From: Athripsodes cinereus
Taxonomy: Eukaryota > Arthropoda > Insecta > Trichoptera > Leptoceridae
Length of the DNA: 64,000 nt
Direction: 5' to 3'
NCBI GenBank assembly: GCA_947579605.1
Contig: OX388307.1
Location: 23,723,237 to 23,787,236 of the forward strand
In this document: positions 32,400 through 43,034 of the stretch, piece by piece
Layout of the letters: each line of letters opens with the position of its first letter
How positions within the stretch are numbered: the first letter of the stretch is position 1
Translations under genes and position numbers: made by a program
The notes under the pieces: generated by a model
Seen by the model: the letters and a program-made list of their open reading frames with translations, nothing else
The model's database searches: none
What the model was told of the DNA's origin: nothing

Positions 32400-32596
32400 T
32401 ATTAAAAGTCACAAAAGTTTATATTAATTCACAATGCAAGCAACAATACAAAGATTTGAATGATAAATCTTCACTTGTTTTTTCGTTTCTTTTGATTAAC
32501 CTCAAAGGTTAAAAGTCACAGTACAATTTATAAAATTCACTATCTCTGCTTGTTTATTAAATAGTTAATAGCACTATTATATTCCTGAGAGCATTT

Positions 32597-32612
32597 CTGG
32601 GTCCATAACCAC
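32597..32612 (-). other. Copia primer-binding site
   Basis: Directly after the 5' LTR the minus strand reads GTGGTTATGGACCCAG. This resembles the insect Copia site that pairs with the anticodon-side half of initiator tRNA-Met rather than its 3' end. Assignment by similarity to that known site. Confidence 0.65.
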
Positions 32613-32776
32613 TGTTGGGATCATTTATTAATTGAAATAAAAAGCCATTGATTTTAACATCATGTATTCAGAAGGAAAAACAAAATGGAAGTGACAACCA
32701 TAGATTACAACAAAACCAAAGATATGTAAATAGACACAATTGTACTGTTACTAGACATATCCAACCATATCTAACA
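32613..32776 (-). repeat. Copia 5' LTR (promoter LTR)
   Basis: 164 bp, same sequence as the other LTR. It precedes the primer-binding site and is the presumed promoter for gag-pol. LTRs of this size are short but normal for Copia elements. Confidence 0.93.
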
Positions 32777-33488
32777 TAATACTCACCAGGATAGGAAAGT
32801 GATCGCTTGAAAGAGGATCGATAAGAACATGCCACGTGGATGAGGCTGCGATCGAATCAGAAATCAAGGATAGATCGACCGCACTTGCATTTTGTTGAGG
32901 GGAGGTAAACCTTGTTGGAGAGCCGTCATTCAAAATACATAGATTGTGTGAGTCTGCAAAAGAAAGGATTGAATTGCCGGATCTGTCATTTCTAGAGCAG
33001 CCCCAGCTAACTGAGTGCGCATTCAGGTCACCCAGAATAAGGAGGGGCTTAGGCAAGTTTTGAAGTACTGAATTCCAATAGTTTTCATCAAAATTTGTAT
33101 TGGGTGGAATATAAGTAGAGATGACAGAAATTCCATTTACTGAGGCAGCTATTAATTGTATAGATGGATTTTTTGGGGTTTTTATCATTTGAAATGGGAG
33201 GTGGGACTGAATTAAGAGGGCCGTTCCACCGCCCCTTGAGTCCAAACGATCGTCTCTTAAACAATGGAACCCGGGAATGTTAAAATTCCATAGTGGCTGT
33301 AACCATGTTTCGCTGAGGGCTGCTATATTTATTTCAAATTTTTGAATAAGGTATATGATGTCATTTTTGCTAGATGAGACACTTCGGCAATTCCATTGGA
33401 GAAAGTTTAAAGAATGAGGGCGAGTAGAACTATGAGATGGTGAGTTGTGAGTCTTTTTTGGAAAATTGTTTTTAGGAGTGTTGGCCAT
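32777..33488 (-). CDS. LINE ORF2, 5' portion: apurinic-type endonuclease
   Basis: Encodes the N-terminal endonuclease that nicks target DNA. Motifs in order: LQWNCRSVSSSKNDI (the QWN start), ALSETWL with the catalytic Glu (about residue 59), GGGTALLI, ISTYIPPN, LILGDLNAHSVSWG (the GDxNxH motif) and LSSDHFPILVS (the SDHxP motif). All catalytic motifs are present. The start ATG at 33486-33488 overlaps the end of ORF1 by 17 nt. The open frame runs on a few codons into the Copia LTR. Removing 4620 bp (Copia plus one TAATA) joins it in frame to 28161-25107, giving a predicted 1253-residue ORF2. Confidence 0.9.
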
Positions 33489-34818
33489 TTTTGATTAGGA
33501 AGGATTGAAGCGTAGAGATAAGTGATCCTGTATTGTAAGAGGTTTGTGAAGAGAGTGCGTCAATTAAGATGGTTATCAATGATTTCAGGTAGAATTGGTT
33601 ATCTTTGTTAAGGTCTTCCCCTAAAGATTCGACAGTAGGGTTCATGGCATACGAATGTTCTTCATCAGAGGGTGCTGAGGCAATGGCGCACCCATCAGGG
33701 GCAGTGTAAGTAGGGTTACCATTTGGGAACATAAGCATGGAGTTGTGCTCTTTTTTGTTAGGTGGTTTTTGGAGATTAGGAACGGGCTTATTTTTTTGGG
33801 GTCTACTGTTATTGCCAGTATTTGCTGTGATTACCGAGAACAGGGTTTTTTTCTGGGGGTGCATTTTTGCAGCTTGGATATAGGAGCAATTTTCAGTTGC
33901 CATGCTTTCCTTTATTGCTTTTTGTCTACGATGCTCTGGACATGATTGGCTAATTGCTTTATGGTCACCGCCACAATTGAAACATTTCAAATCTTGAGAT
34001 GGGCATTCTTCAGAGGCGTGGCACTCACCGCACTTAAAACATTTTTGGACCGAGCGGCAGTTTGCCCTAGTATGTCCGAATTTGCAGCATCTGAAGCATT
34101 GCAACGTCGGTAATACATATAGGTCTACTCTAAACGAGCTATAAAAAATATAAACCTGATTGGGTAGAGACTGTCCGGCAAAAGTGATGACAATTGATCG
34201 GGATGGTTTCCAACAAATGGTTTCTGATTGTCTATCCTTATAAGCAAGGCGCCTCACCTTCACGATATCCATTTTAGGGTTTCCGGCTGAGATGGCACTT
34301 TTTAGTTCCTCCTCAGATAAATCCTCGTCTACCCCCCTTATGATACCCATGCGGTACGAAAGGAAAGAAGGAACGAAAGCTTTGTATCGAGAGTTAGAAA
34401 GAACAAACGCATTTTTCAAAAATGAATTGGCATGATTTGCTGAAGAGAATGCTACTGATACTTTATATTTACCTTCCGATTTGATAGACCCATTAACGAC
34501 ACCCTGTACATTTCTGGAGAAAAGGATTTTTCCCAATTGCATAGGATGCAATGGTGCAGTAGTTTTAGTGTCTGCATATTGAACAAAAACAGTAAACGGA
34601 CCTACAGACTTAGAATCGTAAAAGTATTCTCGTATAGTGGGAGTGTGAGAGACAGATGGTGTCTCCTTTGTTTTCCCAATTTGGGACGAATTATTTTCGA
34701 AAACACTATCAGATGAGATCCCTTTTGGTATCAATTGCGCATCGTCACTCCGTTTTCTTTTCCTGTTTTCCTCCGGCGGGTCCGGGGGAATCGGAGGTTT
34801 AGGAGGGATTTCGTCCAT
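33472..34818 (-). CDS. LINE ORF1, gag-like nucleic-acid-binding protein (448 aa)
   Basis: A proline- and charge-rich N terminus (PPKPPIPPDPPEENRKRKR) is followed by a central domain typical of I/Jockey-type ORF1 proteins. Three CCHC zinc knuckles follow at about residues 240-295 (CFRCCKFGHTRANC, CFKCGECHASEEC and CFNCGGDHKAISQSC). The protein is expected to bind the element RNA and form the RNP. The frame is intact and its length usual. The ATG at 34816-34818 follows about 370 bp of 5' UTR. Confidence 0.88.
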   Translation of the reverse strand: MDEIPPKPPIPPDPPEENRKRKRSDDAQLIPKGISSDSVFENNSSQIGKTKETPSVSHTPTIREYFYDSKSVGPFTVFVQYADTKTTAPLHPMQLGKILFSRNVQGVVNGSIKSEGKYKVSVAFSSANHANSFLKNAFVLSNSRYKAFVPSFLSYRMGIIRGVDEDLSEEELKSAISAGNPKMDIVKVRRLAYKDRQSETICWKPSRSIVITFAGQSLPNQVYIFYSSFRVDLYVLPTLQCFRCCKFGHTRANCRSVQKCFKCGECHASEECPSQDLKCFNCGGDHKAISQSCPEHRRQKAIKESMATENCSYIQAAKMHPQKKTLFSVITANTGNNSRPQKNKPVPNLQKPPNKKEHNSMLMFPNGNPTYTAPDGCAIASAPSDEEHSYAMNPTVESLGEDLNKDNQFYLKSLITILIDALSSQTSYNTGSLISTLQSFLIKNGQHS

Positions 34819-35946
34819 GTTGGTACCTAAAATAAGTACCTACAGTATGAAAAAATTTCAGCGAAACAAATAAAAAACAATTAAATTATTGGCAAAAATT
34901 TCGACAGAAAAAAAAACAGCGAAATGAAATAAATTTTACATACAAACAAAAATATTCGCCAAAAATTACGCCACAAAATTATAGCGAAACAAAGAAAACA
35001 AAAAAGGGCATAAATCGATGAATAATGATGATCAGGATCCACAATTTAGTAATCAAATTATAAATACCTGTTATGTGCAGAGTACATGAACAAATTAAAC
35101 TCTAAATATTTAATATTTAACCAAATATCTTATCTGAAATCCAGAGCTTCAAAATACACGTGCACGCCAGTGTATGGTTGACCATCTTGTTTATTCATGA
35201 TTTGTTCATTGTCTTATACATTTCGAGAGATATTATTTGCAAATTTATAAAAAAGGAAAAATAAAATACGAATTTTCTTGTAATCAATGTACAGTAAATA
35301 GTAAATAATAAATAGAAATAAATATTTGGTCTCCCACTATTTTCCATAAGTTATCGAGTGTCATGGAATAGGCAAATGGTCTCAAAACTTCACATAATAT
35401 ATACTACAATTTGCACCTATTCTGAATGTACTATTCCACACCATCACAGTATATCCCACAAGTGGGTAGCCAGTATACCAGCCTCATGTAATAAACATGC
35501 AAGCCATCCTTTCTGTGCCAACAAAAAATTTAGATACTTGGAATTCAAAATTTCATGTGTCTTTATTTTTTCGAACACCTGAAAACTTACGGAAGAGTTG
35601 AAGACCACTTCTTTGCCAAGTGCTCCAAGGAAAAACGAAAGAATCCTGAATGTCTTATTTTTTATTGACACGAAGAGGACAATCTGTATGCTTATTACTT
35701 GTTCGACGTGCTGTAGGGGTACAGCAGTCAGCAGATTTATAGTTTATTATCCTGTGTTCCCCTCAGTAATATTTTATTTTTCTTTCCCCTAAATTTATAA
35801 ACGTTATAATGCAGTATTTCATTAATTTATCATGAATAAACAAAACGAATAATGCGCCACCGTTACAAACGAAAAACTTCGGGCGTCCGTCTGTAGAGGG
35901 TCCCGGCGTCGAAAATTTTAAAATTGCTGTGAATACTAGGCTATCC

Positions 35947-36113
35947 GTTTCGTTTCAAGTGGTAATCTCTTTACTCATCACCTATATGTAGATAGGTGAT
36001 GCTTTACTCCGTCATCGCTAGTGATCACTATTGATGAAACGCCTGTTCACACCTGTTCATCTTGGAGGATCATCCGGAGTGATCACTGAAAGTGAACAAA
36101 TGTGAACGACCCT
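35947..36113. mobile_element. Inverted-repeat DNA element, copy 2 end (GGGTCGTTCACA type)
   Basis: Reverse complement of 21165-21300: CGCTAGTGATCACT, TTGGAGGATCATCCGGAGTG, ATCACTGAAAGTGAACAAAT, ending GTGAACGACCC. It abuts element B on the left, and element B may have inserted into it. It contains an extra 30-bp palindromic insert (CACCTATATGTAGATAGGTG). Confidence 0.6.
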
Positions 36114-36369
36114 TTCGAGAGCACGAACTTTGCCTTAAAAATAGTAATTATTCTGAGTTCGCGAATCATATTATTAAATTTGATCACAATTTCGTAAAAA
36201 CAAATAGTTCTTTCAAATATACAAATATTAATAATTATTTTAAACTATGTTCTTTGGAAACATTAGAAATTAATAAAGCTTTGAATTCAAACGTAAATAT
36301 TGTAAATAAAGTAATAAATCATTATAAATCACCTCTTCTCACAATGTTTACAATGCCTAATCCTTAACA
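36114..36369 (+). pseudogene. Penelope-like element, GIY-YIG C-terminal remnant
   Basis: The plus strand encodes FREHELCLKNSNYSEFANHI, then IKFDHNF and SLETLEINKALN, ending in a stop at 36366. The R-x-x-EH ... SxFAxH ... H-x-F ... LExLEI pattern is the C-terminal half of the Penelope GIY-YIG endonuclease. It is cut upstream by the DNA element at 35947-36113. It lies 0.5 kb before the tuberin start. Confidence 0.6.
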
Positions 36370-36865
36370 GGTGCAGATATTGTTTTCAATTATTTTGTTT
36401 TTGTAGATGTTTTAACAAAAATATTAGTCAGTATTATCTCGCTCGTCAATGGTAAAGGTTTACCGAAATCGATCGCGATTTTAAAATATCAAGTAACGGA
36501 TGTGCATTGTAGAATATTTAAAAAAAACATTAAAAATGTCTCGTAACTGTTACATAGTCAATCCTTCTAAAATAACTGATATTAAAAATTATTTCTAACC
36601 AGTCGTGAATCATAACAATGAGTCGACTCGTAGTCGTTTAGTCGTCCAAAATCTATCGAGACAGTGTTAAAATATTCAAGATACCTATCAACTGGCGCTG
36701 TCAAATTTTCGCTTAGATTGTGGTGGGGTGATGAGCAGCGAGTTGTTATTTTGTATTGTAGATATTGCTTTTGTGCATTTTAGATAGTTTATATATTATT
36801 TTTATAAATCTTTATTCATCCAATGTGATTTTTTTATGTTTGGATCTTAATAAACATATAGTATC
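36370..36865 (+). other. Upstream region of tuberin (TSC2), probable promoter and 5' UTR
   Basis: About 500 bp precede the first coding ATG. From roughly 36690 the composition is less AT-rich (CAACTGGCGCTGTC, GTGGGGTGATGAGCAGCGAG), compatible with a transcription start in this area. No TATA box or initiator stands out. Position inferred from context only. Confidence 0.35.
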
Positions 36866-36944
36866 ATGAATTCTAAGGACAAAGAAATCAAATCTTTCCA
36901 TGACAGGCTGAAAATTTTTTTACGGATTGGTAAAGGTAGCGCAG
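36866..36944 (+). CDS. Tsc2: Tuberin exon 1 (coding)
   Basis: Starts MNSKDKEIKSFHDRLKIFLR and ends in phase 1 at AG|GTATGT. The basic start and the LKxFLRIGKG stretch match insect tuberins. The ATG was chosen as first in frame, with TAA upstream. Confidence 0.88.
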
Positions 36945-39900
36945 GTATGTCTCTGTAATTTTTTTTTAATAATTTATATTTCTTAATTGTTGAATTATAA
37001 AGATTTCTATCTAAATCATTCCTACATTGACTGTTATTTTTATGTTGTGGATAATTTGGCAGAGAGAAGTAGGTAATTGTATATGTGTTCCAGATTCTGG
37101 TCGAGGGACCACAGAATTGAATATAACGCAGGATTTAGAACGAGAACTTAGTAAAGAAACACCTGTTTCTCAACGATTGAAAGCTATTAAAGAGTTATCT
37201 GAAAGTGTAACTACAAATCGTCTGCAAGATGTAAGAGAATAATCTGTTTATAATGTGTTTATAACTAAAGAAGATGAATTATTAAAAATTGTTAATGAAT
37301 ATGTAGAACCTTCTTCTCTTTGTGTCATATTAGCTTTCCCTAATATCGGTGACCAGTTGGAAGAATTCCTCTATATACTCCTTACCTTACTCCTTACTGC
37401 AGTCCAGTCTTTTATATAGCATGGTTATGAAGTTTGCTTTCTCCTTGGACCACGTAGCCCTTCAAACTTACCTATCAATATGAGTTGCAGGATTTCATAT
37501 TTATTATTTTGTTTATTATAAGCCCTGGTCCGCTGGCTACCTCACTTATGGGAGGTGTCGTGATGGGATGGATGAATGGATTTCATATTATTTTATTTGC
37601 TTGCTATAATAATATTATTCTACATTTATATTTTAATGTAGAATAATATTATTATAATGTAGGTAATTGTGTTTTTAGCAAAATACAGTAGAGAGACTTT
37701 GGGTAGCAACTTCAGATTTATTGCAAAAAGACCAACCTAAAGAATGTCGCCATGCAGAGTTGTTATTTGTTAAGAACCTTATTCAAGGACAATTTGATCT
37801 TTTGACACATACAAGGAAACACTTCTTTCATATTATAAAAGAACATGAACATCCTGAAGATATGCAATATCGCATTCAAATTCTTCAAACTTTGACTGAC
37901 AATGGGAAAGATATTGAATACATTCAAGAAGAGGTAATTTTAATATTTATCTATGTACATATTGTCACTATGTTGTAATGGTGGGTTTATCTGGAAGTTG
38001 GCTATAGTTGGGGTGTGTTGGTATCATATCGACCCTCCCTACGTATATGTGCGTAAGTAACATTTTTGACAAAATCGCTTTTTTTACACTAAGTATCTTA
38101 AAATATCGTATATTTTCATTGATGAAATAATTGGGTCAAAATTTTGGATATTTGACCCTTTTTTGAAACGTATATGTGCGTAAGTGCACCAAATAATTTA
38201 AAGACGTCGGCGTATATCTGAGTAAGTGACTTTAAGTCGATATACGTTGGACATCCTGATGCATTGTTTGGTGTAAACCAGCGCATATACCATACATACA
38301 TAAAATATTATATACATTGTATGATTTACATACATAAAATATAAAGATGAATGTACCTTAATTCCTCTAACCGTAATTACAATAAGTATTTCATCATAAA
38401 TAATGCCAATGTTATTGCAACAGACAAAATAATATTGGTATAGTATACATATATATTGAAAGGTATTTATTTTCACTGATTGATAAGACGAAATTGTTAT
38501 TTTTCTAGAAGTCTTGTTATTAATAAAACATTGTACTTTTATCCATGTTTGAAAAAATGTTTCATTATTTTGATCTAACTTTCCTTAATGAAAAGAATCT
38601 GCTAAATATTACTTTGTTATTAAACAAAATCCAATTTCATACACAAAACAAAGGAAGATAACTAGTAATACAGTATTATTACACAAGTGTAAATAGTTAG
38701 AATCATGTCAATATATGCCTTAAAAACACAATAGTATTATCCCGGCGTATAACAACTCAAGTGGTAGTTAAGCTGGTAGATGTTGGTTTTGTTTCCGACG
38801 TATATGTGAGTAAGTGCTAAATTTCTAAAAATATTGCATTTGTAAAGAAATTAAATACGCAGTATTATTACACACATTAATTGAATAATAGCTGCGAATT
38901 TTCAAGTAAATATGTCGAATAGAAAAAAAAGTTATGTCAAAAAAACTACATAGAAACATTAAATCGCTCCGGTGTAAAATTTAGGTTTGTGCACTTACGC
39001 ACATATATGTAGGGAGGGTCGATATTATGTCAACAATTCTGGCAAACATTACTTCAACACTCTCAACAAGACTTCACAAAGTGTAATGAAGCAAAACTTA
39101 AGTCTATCTGATAATAGAAAATAATATCAAATTCTAAACTAATTTTTCATTTCAATGTGAATCATTTAACATAAACAAATATTTGCCAATGTCAAAATTA
39201 GACTTTCAATACATCACTAGTGGGTAACTATATTGATTAATTTATTTTATTAATTGGGGTGAAATATGCACCGCGACCTATAAGATCTATTGTACTCCCC
39301 CTACTCAGCTTTCCCGGTGTTGCCCGTCAAAGCACACCCTCAAGTCCCAGACATCTAATGAAGTCTAGGATCTTGAGGGGGTCCAAGGTGTGGAGAGATT
39401 CCACTTCTACCCAGTGTCTACCTAGGGCTTTGATTCTTGCGAATACCACGGCATTGCATTCCGCTAGGAGATGTCGAGGATTCTCGGCCTCTTCTTCACA
39501 AAATCTACAAGTACCGTCTTCTTCAAGTCCCAGTTTGCGTAGGTGTTCCCTGAGCCTGCAGTGACCCGTTAGGAAGCCTGTTATTGCTTTGAGACTTGTT
39601 TTACTTAGGTTAGTGCATACCTTGGCTCTTCCGAAGTTATATCCTCCGAGTAGTTCCTTGGCTTGCCTAAGCCTAGGGAGATTTTTTCATAATTCGTTTC
39701 TTTCTTGTCTCCCTTTCTTTTTAATTTCCTCTTGGAAAAACGTATGTCCCAAACCACAGAATGGTTCTGGTCCATAGAGTTGCGTTGCCGCACCCTTTCT
39801 TGCCAGCTTATCAGCTCGTTCATTTCCCTCAACCCCGATGTGTCCGGGTACCCAAAGGAGGGTGACTTTATTCTTCTTGCCTAACTCGTTAAGTTTGAGG

Positions 39901-42900
39901 AGGCATGTCCAAACCATCTTGGAGTTGATGATGTTTGAACCCAATGCTTTAATAGCTGCTTGACTGTCAGATAGTATAGCTATATGTTGCTTACTGTATC
40001 CTCTGTCGAGATTGAACTGGATACATCTTTCCAAAGCATATACTTCTGCTTGGAAGACACTTGGGAATTTTCCCATTGCTTCAGAGTATTCGGTGCGCGG
40101 CCCGTAGACTCCTGCTCCAGTTCCCTCTTCTGTTTTGGATCCATCCGTATACCATACGATGGTTCCATTCTTGGGAGAGTGTATAATATCCTCGTCCCAT
40201 TCTTTCTTTGTGCTCAGTTTGATGGCAAAATTCTTCTCAAAACTGAACTTCTTGATCATTAGATCAGCTGGCAGATCAATGAGGTATGCGCAGTCATTTA
40301 GAATTTCTTCTCCTTTGATGCGATTTACCCTCGTTGATTCTGTCTTCTTGAGTCTGAGATATGTCTTCTTTGCAGTTTCCTCCACTACTATGTGGAGCGG
40401 TGAGAGATTGAGGATCACCTCCATGGCTGCTGTTGGACATGTTCTCATTGCTCCTGTTATGCATAAGCATGCTAACCTTTGTACCTTTTCGAGTAATTTC
40501 CTCGTGGTAACAAGTTTGGTTCTACTTGACCATGCAATGGCTCCATATGTGATGATTGGTTTTATCATCGCTGTATACATCCATAGGAGGATGTTTGGGT
40601 TGCAGCCCCAATTTTTACCTGCTATCCTTCTGCAAATCATAAGTGCAGAGGTTGCTTTTTCGACTACTTTGTCGACGTGTCTATTCCACAGCAGCTTTTT
40701 GTCTAGTGTTACACCTAGATATTTTGCTGTATCACTCCATTCTACAACAGCTCCATCTAGAAAAATTTCCTTGGTGTTTTGGAGTTTCTTTTTGTTTGTG
40801 AATGGTACTAATGTGGTTTTTCCTGAATTCAATTTCAGCCCCACAGATAAGCACCATCTTCTTGTAAGTTCTAATGCACTCTGCATTAAATCACATAGTA
40901 CATCTTCAAACTTTCCTCTGATTGTGATGACTATGTCATCTGCATATCCATTTACATGGTATCTGTGCTCGGTGAGTTTCCCAAGTATTTCGTCTACAAC
41001 TAGACTCCAGATGAGGGGTGATAGAACTCCTCCCTGCGGACATCCTCTTGTAGTTGCAACTTTAATATTGCTTTTTCCTACTTTGGATTCCGCAGTTCTT
41101 GTGGCCAGCATATGTTTTATCCATCTGGATATTGTGCTGCCTACTCCTCTTTTCTTTAGCGCTTCTTCGACTGCCTCATGGGAGGTATTGTCGAAAGCTC
41201 CTTCTATGTCCAAGAATGCACACAGAGCTATTTCTTTATTGTCGATGCTTTTCTGGATTAACTCGGTCAGCTCACACAGGGCAGAGTCCGTGGATCTTCC
41301 TACCCTGTATGCATGCTGATTTGGATGTAGTGGTGTTTTATCCAGTAGCTCGCTTCTTATGTAGTTGTCTACTACTTTCTCCATCGTCTTTAACAGAAAT
41401 GATGTGAGACTGATGGGTCTGTATGACTTTGGAAGGGTCGAGTCCTTCTTCCCATTTTTTGGTATGAAAGTCACACGTGCTCTGCGCCATGATCTGGGTA
41501 TATACCCCAGAGCTAGGCTGCTTCTTATAATTCTTAAAAGATGTGGAAAGATTTCTTTTTGTCCCTTCTGAAGTAGAACCGGGAGAATGCCATCCACTCC
41601 CGGTGATTTGTATGGCTGAAATGAGTTTATGGCCCACTTCAGCCTCCCCGGGGTGCAGACTGTTTTTGTCATTTCCCAATCTTCTTTCTTAGATTTGTAA
41701 CACATTGTGTGCTCCAAGTCTACTTCGACGGTTTGACTGCCTGGGAAGTGAGTTTCTAACAGCAGAAGTGCTCTCTGCTCCTCACTCTCGGTGTAGTTTC
41801 CATCGGGTTTTTTGAGAGACACTGGTCCCTGTAACCCTCCTTTTGCCAGTGCTTTGTGTAGTCTGGCTGCTATTGGAGTTTCAGTGATTCTTTCACAAAA
41901 ATCTCTAAAGCTTTTTCGCTTTGCTTTCCTTATTTCCTTGTTGTAGTTAGTGAGTGCCTCAGTGTACTCCTGCCAGTCTCCACTCCCTCTTGCACGATTA
42001 TATAATCGTCGCACTGAGGCTCTCAGATTTGACAGTTTGTTGTTCCACCAAGGCACTTCCCTACAACTTCTTTTCTCTCGAACAGGACAATTTGACTCGT
42101 ATGCATCCAAAATTGCTACATTTAAATCTTGTACAGCCTGTTCTAGTTCATAATGATTTTTTACTTTAGAATTGACCAGTTCTAAGTTGTGCTTAAGACT
42201 GGTCATATATCCCTCCCAGTCTGTTTTCCTGGGATTTCTTATAAGATCTGTCTTTATAGACAGGCCTTCTAAATCAAATCTTATGATTTTGTGGTCGGAG
42301 AGAGAGGGTTCCTGCGATACTCTCCATCTTTTGACCATTCTATTGATATTGCCACTTGAAAGTGTAATATCTAATACTTCCTGTCTTACTCTAGTGATAA
42401 ATGTGGGATCACTTCCCACATTCAATATATCTAAGTTTTCAGTCAGGATGAATTCTAGGAGTTCTTCGCCTCTTCTGTTGATATCACTACTCCCCCACAT
42501 AGTGTTATGAGCATTTGCATCACATCCCAATATGAGAGGGAGGTTCTTACTGCTGCAATATTTAAAACAAACTTTGAACTTCTAGTGGTGGCGCTGGCCC
42601 ATTAAAGTCAAAGTATGCCGTTGCAATTACTATATCTCGACATGTATCACCCATATCGATGCTTGCTCGGATGGGTACTAGATCGCGGGACATGAATTCT
42701 GACAGAGACATATATTTAATATTGTCTCTTATCAAGATGCAAGCTCTTGGTTTGTCATCCTTCATGTCCCAGATTACTTTAGCACCCAAGCTAGACAGAC
42801 CTCTGATCTGTCCCTTGTAAATCCAAGGTTCCTGTATTAACACAATTCCCAGGCTAGTTTTAGCAAACATGTTTGCAATGGCAGCAGAGGCTCCCCTAGC

Positions 42901-42989
42901 ATGATGCAAGTTTACCTGAGCTAACCTGGTGATAGTATTTATTGATTTTGTGTTAATTTTCATTTACTTATTTATATTATATATATATG

Positions 42990-43034
<45 letters not shown>

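Larger units (their letters stand above)
28162..32776 (-). mobile_element. Copia-type LTR retrotransposon, complete (4615 bp)
   Basis: Minus-strand element with two 164-bp LTRs that I read as identical, TG...CA termini (TGTTAGATATGG...GATCCCAACA), a 5-bp target duplication TAATA (28157-28161 and 32777-32781), a primer-binding site, a polypurine tract and one uninterrupted gag-pol ORF. It is inserted in ORF2 of the I-like LINE. The identical LTRs mean a recent insertion. Confidence 0.95.
25010..35186 (-). mobile_element. I-like non-LTR retrotransposon (5.6 kb without the Copia)
   Basis: A minus-strand LINE with its A tail at 25010-25025, flanked by the 12-bp target duplication TTGTTTATTCAT (24998-25009 and 35187-35198). 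It has a 5' UTR (34819-35186), ORF1 (33472-34818), and an ORF2 that overlaps ORF1 by 17 nt and is split by a Copia element. The domain order (three CCHC knuckles in ORF1; endonuclease, reverse transcriptase and RNase H in ORF2) fits the I superfamily (I/Nimb-like). It appears full length. Confidence 0.88.
24894..35946. mobile_element. Inverted-repeat DNA element B, interrupted by nested LINE and Copia
   Basis: The left end (24894-25009) and the right end (35835-35946) are inverted copies of each other and match the ends of element A (GGATAGCCTAGTATTCACAG, GACGCCGGGACCCTCTACAG). The internal part 35199-35830 aligns with 21827-22450 of element A. The element was about 0.88 kb before a LINE inserted between its left end and interior. 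GTTTCGTTTC lies directly after the right end and 20 bp before the left end, so its own target duplication is uncertain. Confidence 0.75.
39240..42963 (-). mobile_element. LOA-like LINE, 5'-truncated (ORF2 only)
   Basis: Minus-strand non-LTR element with endonuclease, reverse transcriptase, RNase H and a terminal Cys-rich segment in one ORF2. ORF1 is absent: the sequence changes to a (TA)n run just upstream of the endonuclease start. The 3' end is AT-rich (ATTAATAAAATAAATTAAT on the minus strand) without a clear A tail. Sits in tuberin intron 3 in antisense orientation. Confidence 0.82.

Noticed and set aside
36092..36367. A new host gene just upstream of tuberin
   Set aside because: The residues follow the C-terminal pattern of the Penelope GIY-YIG nuclease and the 5' part belongs to an inverted-repeat DNA element.
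40135..41319. A 394-codon plus-strand ORF and several other long plus-strand frames between 39984 and 42510
   Set aside because: They are antisense shadows of the LOA-like ORF2 on the minus strand, which carries the recognisable catalytic motifs.
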